Assembly (NCBI RefSeq): GCF_003020125.1
Contig: NZ_PYFW01000009.1
Coordinates: forward strand, 1-64,000
Length of the DNA stretch: 64,000 nt
DNA from: Bradyrhizobium sp. MOS003
GTDB lineage: Bacteria; Pseudomonadota; Alphaproteobacteria; Rhizobiales; Xanthobacteraceae
Reading direction: 5' to 3'
In this document: positions 59,344 through 64,000 of the stretch, in pieces
How the letters are laid out: every line of letters starts with the position of its first letter
How positions within the stretch are numbered: the first letter of the stretch is position 1
The notes under the pieces: generated by a model
What the model saw: the letters and a program-made list of their open reading frames with translations, nothing else
Told to the model about the DNA's origin: nothing
Database searches by the model: none
Translations under genes and position numbers: made by a program

Positions 59344-59362
59344 GGCCCCGTCCGGGGAGGCC
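59344..59362 (+). terminator. Possible terminator of the long operon
   Basis: Just after the azoreductase stop the sequence GGCCCCGTCCGGGGAGGCC can fold into a short, very GC-rich hairpin (with one bulge). A CTTGT rather than a T-run follows. Weak evidence; the gap up to the next gene at 59507 shows no other signal. Confidence 0.28.
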
Positions 59363-59506
59363 TTGTGCTGAGGCTTGCGCAAAAGCTTCGCAGACCGGCC
59401 AGAAGCTGGTCCGGCCCAGACGGGCGAGCGCAGCAGGATTGATTCACCGCAAGAGCACGGAGCGTGGTCCTGATATTCAGGCTTCCAATCAGCAAGGAAT
59501 GGTCGG

Positions 59507-59992
59507 ATGACGCTGAAGAATTGGTGCGCGGCTCTGGTGATCTCGGCAGGTGCGGTCTCAGCCGCGATTGCCCAGTCCGACTTTCCGCCCTCCGCGAACA
59601 GCAAACAAGCAGCGCCTCGCCTCGTCGAGGTCATGAGCATGGCCCAACTTCAGCATCTCAAGTTGTGGCATGCAGGCAAGGCAGGAAACTGGGACCTCGC
59701 CGCGTATGAATTGCGCCAATTGACCAACAGCTTGGCCGAAGCGGCCATTTTTTACCCGGCAATTCCGATCAGCAACGTGACCACGATGAAGGAGCCGCTG
59801 CTCTCGATCGCCGACGCGATCGCGGCGGGAGACAATCGCAAGTTCGCCGTTTCCATGCGCGGGCTGACCGACGGCTGCAACGCCTGTCACGCCTCGATGG
59901 GACGCGGTTTCATTACGATCTCCGTTCCGACCGGCGGGCAACCGCCCGCCAATCAGATTTTTTCGCCATCCGAAAGCGGCAAGAAGAAATAA
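59507..59992 (+). CDS. Exported c-type-cytochrome-like protein
   Basis: 161-residue periplasmic protein. Signal peptide: MTLKNWCAALVISAGAVSAA ending IAQ. One haem-attachment motif CNACH lies at the C-terminal side (LTDGCNACHASMGRGF), as in cytochrome c'-type four-helix proteins; the preceding region is helical. A separate transcript from the operon is likely (178-nt gap); AAGGAA precedes the ATG. Redox partner unknown. Confidence 0.82.
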   Translation: MTLKNWCAALVISAGAVSAAIAQSDFPPSANSKQAAPRLVEVMSMAQLQHLKLWHAGKAGNWDLAAYELRQLTNSLAEAAIFYPAIPISNVTTMKEPLLSIADAIAAGDNRKFAVSMRGLTDGCNACHASMGRGFITISVPTGGQPPANQIFSPSESGKKK

Positions 59993-59999
59993 TGCGGCC

Positions 60000-60030
60000 G
60001 AGCCGGGCCGAATGATCGCGGTCCCGGCTC
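60000..60030. terminator. Hairpin between convergent genes
   Basis: GAGCCGGG (60000-60007) and CCCGGCTC (60023-60030) form a perfect 8-bp stem with a 15-nt loop between the cytochrome-like gene and the convergent DUF6894-type gene. A bidirectional terminator is plausible, without a T-run. Confidence 0.4.
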
Positions 60031-60050
60031 GCGTGGCGGCGGGCCAATGA

Positions 60051-60269
60051 TCAGGTGGCGTCTGGATAAATTCGCTCGCGGTGGACTTCCCGGCCGTTCT
60101 CATCGATGACGACGACCCGCAAGTCGGGATGGCCTTTCGGCTTATCTCTGCGCGTCTTGTCGGCCAAGCTCTTGCTGTGCGCGATGGCGGCGCCATCGCT
60201 CACCAGTTCCAGTCCAGACCGGTCCCGGGCGGGGACACCGTCCTTCATGTCGAAATAATATCTGGGCAT
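60051..60269 (-). CDS. Small DUF6894-type protein
   Basis: 72 residues: MPRYYFDMKDGVPARDRSGL, then DLRVVVIDENGREVHRERIY. The opening RYYFDmkDG and the closing VxDExGxxV are the hallmarks of a small-protein family very abundant in Bradyrhizobium and relatives. No biochemical role is established, to my knowledge. The ATG at 60269 follows AAAGAG; an upstream extension of the frame is unlike coding sequence. The 297 bases between this gene and ftsH show no other gene I can support. Confidence 0.8.
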   Translation of the reverse strand: MPRYYFDMKDGVPARDRSGLELVSDGAAIAHSKSLADKTRRDKPKGHPDLRVVVIDENGREVHRERIYPDAT

Positions 60270-60566
60270 GAACTCTTTCTCGCGCCTTCGCGCGGCTCGT
60301 TTGACGCCATCATCCCGGGAAAAGGAGCTGCCGAGGCTTGGGGTGGCCCGCGGCGAACCGGAAAATCGAATCATAATGGTCTCGCCGGTCGAAATCTTGA
60401 CCCGGATCAAATCCGGGAAAATCAGGCAAGTCTCAAAGGACCCCATTCTTTGCGTAGGGCAATCGCAGACTTCAGCGATTTCGCCTGTGGCCATCGTTCG
60501 AGACGCCCGCCGCTGGCGGCCTCAGGACGAGGACCGAGTGCGCGGCCCATCAAGCTGCCGGCGCCG

Positions 60567-62411
60567 TCATGCGGCGACCGGCTTGCTTGCTCCGGAGCGC
60601 TTACCTAGCAACGGCGAAAACTGCTCGGATGTCAGGGTCTCATTTGCGATCAACAGTTCGGCGCCGGCATCGAGATCTGGCCGCCGGCACTGGAGGATCT
60701 CCCGGGCGCGGCGATCTCCCTCCTCGATCAAATTACGTACGGCGAGATCTATCTCGCGGCCGGTTGCCTCCGCGGCCGTAACGATCTTGTCCTGCGCCGC
60801 CACGAGAAAAACCTGCGGTTTTGTCGCATAGGTGCGTTGCCCCACCGTCTCGTCCATACCGTACTTGGTCACCATTTCGATCGCGATTTCGGTCGCACGT
60901 TGAAGGTCATCGGCTGCACCGGTCGAGATCGCCCCGTCGAAGATCAAATGCTCCGACGCGCGTCCTCCCATCAGCACCGCGATGCGGTTCTTCAGTTCCT
61001 CGACCGTCAGCAGGAACCTGTCTTCGGTCGGACGCTGAATGGTGTATCCGAGCGCGCCGATTCCGCGCGGGACGATGGACACCTTCTGCACGGGATCGAC
61101 GCCGGGCAGGCTGGCCGCAACGAGGGCATGGCCCATCTCGTGATAGGCGACCCTGCGCCGTTCGCCCTTGCTCAGCACCCTGCTCTTCTTCTCGATGCCG
61201 GCCACGATCCGCTCGATCGCCGTGACGAAATCGTCGAACGTGACCTCCTCGGCGCTCCGTCTGGTCGCCGCGATCGCGGCTTCGTTGATGAGGTTTGCGA
61301 GGTCGGCCCCGGTGAAGCCGGTCGTGAGACCAGCCACCTTGTCGAGATCGACGTCTTTGCTGGTGTGAATCTTGGGGGCGTGCACCTTCAGGATCGCAAC
61401 GCGCCCAATCTTGTCCGGCCTGTCAACCAGAACCTGCCGGTCGAACCGGCCTGCGCGCAGCAGCGCCGGATCCAGAACCTCGGGCCGGTTGGTGGCCGCC
61501 AGCAGAATGACGCCGGCGCTCGGGTCGAAGCCGTCGAGCTCGGACAGGAGCTGATTGAGGGTCTGCTCCTTCTCGTCGTAGCCGCCGAACGACTGCGGCC
61601 CGCGGCTGCGTCCCAGCGCATCAAGCTCATCGACGAAGATGATGCATGGGGCCGCCTTGCGGGCCTGCTCGAACAGATCCCTAACCCGGGCGGCGCCGAC
61701 ACCGACGAACATCTCCACGAATTCCGAGCCCGAGATCGAGAAGAACGGGACGCCGGCTTCTCCCGCGACCGCGCGGGCCAGCAGGGTCTTTCCGGTCCCC
61801 GGCGGTCCGACGAGCAGGATGCCCTTGGGGACATGCGCTCCCAGGCGACCATAGCTCTTGGGATCCCTGAGGAATGACACCACCTCCTGCAACTCGAACT
61901 TCGCCTCGTCCACCCCGGCGACATCGGCGAAGGTGACCTTGATGTCCTTCTCGACGTAGACCTTTGCGCGGGACTTGCCGATCGACATCAGCCCGCCCAG
62001 GCCCTGGGCGCCACCGATCCCGCGCCCCATCCAGAACCAGATCAGGAAGAAGGCGATGACCGGGAAGATCCAGGACAGCAACGTCTGCAACGCTCCACCA
62101 CCGGGAACGCCGGTGACGCTCACGCCCTTTGCCGCGAGCTTTTCGGCCAAGACCATATCGACCCGGGCGGTGAGGAAGGCGGATTTGCCGCCCGGAAGCG
62201 GCTCTTTCAACTTCCCCTGGATCGTATCCGAGCCGACGGACACTTCCGTAATCTTGTCCTGGGCGAGCAATTGCTCGAACTGGCTGTAGGGAATGGTTTC
62301 GGTCGAACTATAGGTAGCAAGGCCGAACTGCAGCATGACGAGCAGCAAGCCACCCGCCAAAACGGCAGCCATCGCGAGGCCCGGCTTCCGTGAACCTTGA
62401 TCGGACTCCAA
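60567..62411 (-). CDS. ftsH: ATP-dependent zinc metalloprotease FtsH (accessory copy)
   Basis: 614-residue membrane AAA protease. Two N-terminal helices bracket a periplasmic domain; then AAA+ Walker A GPPGTGKTLL, Walker B IIFVDELDALG, second region of homology ATNRPEVLDPALLRAGRFDRQV, and the zinc motif HEMGH with a downstream Glu/Asp ligand region. The start is a TTG at 62411 after GGGAGAAGCAGG; ATG 62372 is possible. Its Gly-rich loop after the second helix (GRGIGGAQGLGGLMSIG) is FtsH-like. Surroundings (universal stress protein, small stress-type genes) suggest a second, stress-linked FtsH and not the housekeeping copy. Confidence 0.92.
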   Translation of the reverse strand: MESDQGSRKPGLAMAAVLAGGLLLVMLQFGLATYSSTETIPYSQFEQLLAQDKITEVSVGSDTIQGKLKEPLPGGKSAFLTARVDMVLAEKLAAKGVSVTGVPGGGALQTLLSWIFPVIAFFLIWFWMGRGIGGAQGLGGLMSIGKSRAKVYVEKDIKVTFADVAGVDEAKFELQEVVSFLRDPKSYGRLGAHVPKGILLVGPPGTGKTLLARAVAGEAGVPFFSISGSEFVEMFVGVGAARVRDLFEQARKAAPCIIFVDELDALGRSRGPQSFGGYDEKEQTLNQLLSELDGFDPSAGVILLAATNRPEVLDPALLRAGRFDRQVLVDRPDKIGRVAILKVHAPKIHTSKDVDLDKVAGLTTGFTGADLANLINEAAIAATRRSAEEVTFDDFVTAIERIVAGIEKKSRVLSKGERRRVAYHEMGHALVAASLPGVDPVQKVSIVPRGIGALGYTIQRPTEDRFLLTVEELKNRIAVLMGGRASEHLIFDGAISTGAADDLQRATEIAIEMVTKYGMDETVGQRTYATKPQVFLVAAQDKIVTAAEATGREIDLAVRNLIEEGDRRAREILQCRRPDLDAGAELLIANETLTSEQFSPLLGKRSGASKPVAA

Positions 62412-62546
62412 CCTGCTTCTCCCGTCGCCATCAGCTGCAGCTTGAATGGTAATGAGGAAAGGGAGGTCTCTTCTTGATTCAGCTCAACACCGCCGCCGGC
62501 TCACATTCGCGCGACTGAAAAGAGGGGATCTGCTTGGTGTTCGGCG

Positions 62547-63368
62547 TCAATGCGACATCAGCAGGCAGGTCGGAGCTTGCTGCAGCAGGCTCTGCGTCAT
62601 GCCGCCGAAAATCCATTCTCCCAGTCGGCTATGCCCATACCCGCCGGTCACGACGAGGTCGGCACCGACGTCGGCGGCCAGCCGAACGAGATAGCCTGCG
62701 TCGGGTTCTGCCGTATGCACGCGCACCTCGTGCTGGCAATTGACGCCGTGCCGCTGAAGATACCTGGCAACGTCCCGCACCCGATCACGCGCGGCATCCT
62801 GTTCGCTCGACGTGCAGATTTCGGCGATCGTGACTTGCGAAGCCCGCGTCAGAAACGGCAGTGCGTCGCGAACGGCCAGTCGCGCCTCCCGGGAATCTTT
62901 CCAGCCGACCACGATCCGATCACCCGACAACGTGGTGACGCCGTCCGGCACCGCGAGGATCGGACGGCCCAGCCGCAACATGGCTCCGGCCGCATCGAGG
63001 TAGCGAGTGGATTTGGCCTTCAGCCGGCTGCGCCGCACCACGACAAGGTCCGCCGCCCTGGACTGCTCGACCAGGAATTCCGTCGGAAAGCCGATCGCCC
63101 AACGCCATTCCACCTTTTCGCTCGGCAGGCGAACGATGCGCCTGAACCATGCCTCCTTGGCCGAAAGAGTTGCGCGCATGCGCTCGAGATCGTCGGCGGT
63201 CGTCTGCTCGATGATCACGCCTTCGGCGACGAACGGAGGCTCTATTGCGATGGCCGAGACGCCGAGCAGGGCCGCTCCAAAGCTGTTCGCGACGCCTTCG
63301 GCGACGGCAATCTGTCCTTCGTCCTGCTGCTGGGAATCGACGTAGACCATGACGCTGGCAAGAGACAT
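62547..63368 (-). CDS. Universal stress protein with tandem Usp domains
   Basis: 273-residue cytoplasmic protein. The first Usp domain (about 1-140) opens ASVMVYVDSQQQDEGQ and lacks a clear ATP motif. The second (about 150-273) opens RIVVGWKDSREARLAVRDAL and ends with the ATP-binding pattern GGYGHSRLGEWIFGGMTQSLL (GxxG-9x-G). The ATG at 63368 follows AGGAGCAACGCT. Upstream of, and co-directional with, ftsH (135-nt gap). Confidence 0.9.
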   Translation of the reverse strand: MSLASVMVYVDSQQQDEGQIAVAEGVANSFGAALLGVSAIAIEPPFVAEGVIIEQTTADDLERMRATLSAKEAWFRRIVRLPSEKVEWRWAIGFPTEFLVEQSRAADLVVVRRSRLKAKSTRYLDAAGAMLRLGRPILAVPDGVTTLSGDRIVVGWKDSREARLAVRDALPFLTRASQVTIAEICTSSEQDAARDRVRDVARYLQRHGVNCQHEVRVHTAEPDAGYLVRLAADVGADLVVTGGYGHSRLGEWIFGGMTQSLLQQAPTCLLMSH

Positions 63369-63497
63369 AGCGTTGCTCCTTTGCTCGGATCACCCCTTTA
63401 TCTCGCGTTTCCCAGCTATCCCGTTGACGCACATCAAGCAGTCCTGCGGACGGTCCGTTACTGACGTCCGGTCGAGCAAGGAATCGCTCCTCCACAG

Positions 63498-63717
63498 ATG
63501 ACCGATTCATCCGTCGATATTTCAGGCAATCTGCGCCGCCGGCTCGGCCTTCCCTTGCTTGTCCTCTACGGGACCGGCATCACGAGCGGCGCGGACATCT
63601 ATGTTCTGATCGGCGCCCTGGCCGGGCACGCCTAACCATATTCCGTATGGTCGTTCCTGCTGGCAGCCTTGGTCATGGGGCTCACGGTGGCATCCTACGC
63701 GGAGGCGCGGGTGCCAT
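63498..63717 (+). pseudogene. Decayed APC-family amino-acid permease (N-terminal remnant)
   Basis: The frame from ATG 63498 reads LRRRLGLPLLVLYGTGITSG, an unmistakable APC-permease first helix. It meets TAA at 63633-63635, after which PYSVWSFLLAALVMGLTVAS and YAEA continue in the same frame as the second helix. Further on, GAGAIGYVYHPE-like similarity appears in a shifted frame and then homology ends. Only about 75 codons of a protein normally near 430 residues remain. The bases from there to 63884 are comparatively AT-rich, with no gene seen. Confidence 0.75.
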
Positions 63718-63884
63718 CGGTTATGTTTACCACCCCGAGAAGATTTGGAGAATGCGAACTGATGGATGTCAAACGCGGCGTTTTCTGCTAATTGACAGGG
63801 GTCAAGCGCATGACTTACGGCTTTCTCGATTAGACATTTTCTTCAAAGTCTGCGCTGTTTTGTTCGAAAGTCCATGATCAAACC

Positions 63885-64000
63885 ATGACTTTGCCCCAGG
63901 CCCTGAGCGACGGCGCACCCGACGCCCCCGATCTGTCCGCCCTTGCCATCGACCGTAGCGCTGGCTCGCGGCGCCGCAGGCAATTCCGCCGCCTCCTGGG
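63885..64000 (+). CDS. Start of an unidentified gene, truncated by the window end
   Basis: ATG 63885 opens MTLPQALSDGAPDAPDLSAL followed by an Arg-rich segment (GSRRRRQFRRLLG) that could precede a membrane helix, as in RND/HlyD-type adaptors. Only 38 codons are visible, so the family is a guess. An ATG at 63874 in another frame is less likely. A TTGACA at 63792 lies upstream without a convincing -10. Confidence 0.5.
   Translation, partial: MTLPQALSDGAPDAPDLSALAIDRSAGSRRRRQFRRLL

Overview
The window is high-GC, densely coded DNA. The protein families, intergenic repeats, Liv-type ABC transporters and many solute or xenobiotic enzymes suggest a soil alphaproteobacterium of the Bradyrhizobium type. 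That assignment rests on family and repeat recognition, not on a database search. I see no rRNA, tRNA, CRISPR array, transposase or phage gene.

Layout. (1) 1-8.5 kb: a dispersed repeat, then a MacAB-type tripartite efflux pump (outer-membrane lipoprotein, adaptor, ABC ATPase/permease) with its own two-component system, then an MFS permease. (2) 8.6-31.4 kb: a regulatory and detoxification island. It holds three large paralogous regulators of one architecture: OmpR-type winged helix, STAND/NB-ARC-like ATPase and a long helical-repeat C-terminus. Around them lie an aldo/keto reductase, an EmrAB-like efflux pair (emrA frameshifted) with a divergent TetR gene, MsrA, cupin, OsmC, enoyl-CoA hydratase, an epoxide-hydrolase-like enzyme, a glyoxalase-like protein, a soluble HWE-type histidine kinase, an unknown conserved-looking protein and two exported alpha/beta hydrolases. 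Six transcription units here carry the same upstream signature: TAAC half-sites in 10-bp phase, always in the same orientation relative to the gene. I read this as an uncharacterised regulon, plausibly bound by the winged-helix STAND regulators. Two of those regulators also share a near-identical 35-bp upstream element. (3) 31.4-37.2 kb: an AraC regulator, a BisC/TorA-type molybdoenzyme, tiny genes, a YciE/DUF892 protein and about 1 kb of dispersed repeats, one of which repeats the first 257 bases of the window.

(4) 37.2-59.3 kb: a solute-binding protein, an AraC regulator, and then 18 same-strand genes (39678-59328) whose gaps never exceed about 30 nt. They encode LivH, LivM, LivG, a LivF fused to a Tm-1-like (UPF0261) domain, a PEP-hydrolase-like TIM barrel, a very long SPFH/flotillin-like coiled-coil protein, two SRPBCC proteins, a three-component molybdenum hydroxylase with a naturally split large subunit, CoxD- and CoxE-like maturation factors, an amidohydrolase, a metallo-beta-lactamase-fold lactonase, an SMP-30/isochorismatase fusion and an FMN azoreductase-like protein. 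The most economical reading is one operon for uptake, hydroxylation and ring or lactone hydrolysis of an unidentified organic substrate. (5) 59.5-64 kb: a c-type cytochrome-like protein, a DUF6894-type small protein, an accessory FtsH, a tandem-domain universal stress protein, a decayed amino-acid permease and the start of a further gene.

The strongest candidates for something undescribed are the TAAC-box regulon with its STAND regulators, and the Liv/Tm-1/SPFH/molybdenum-hydroxylase operon.
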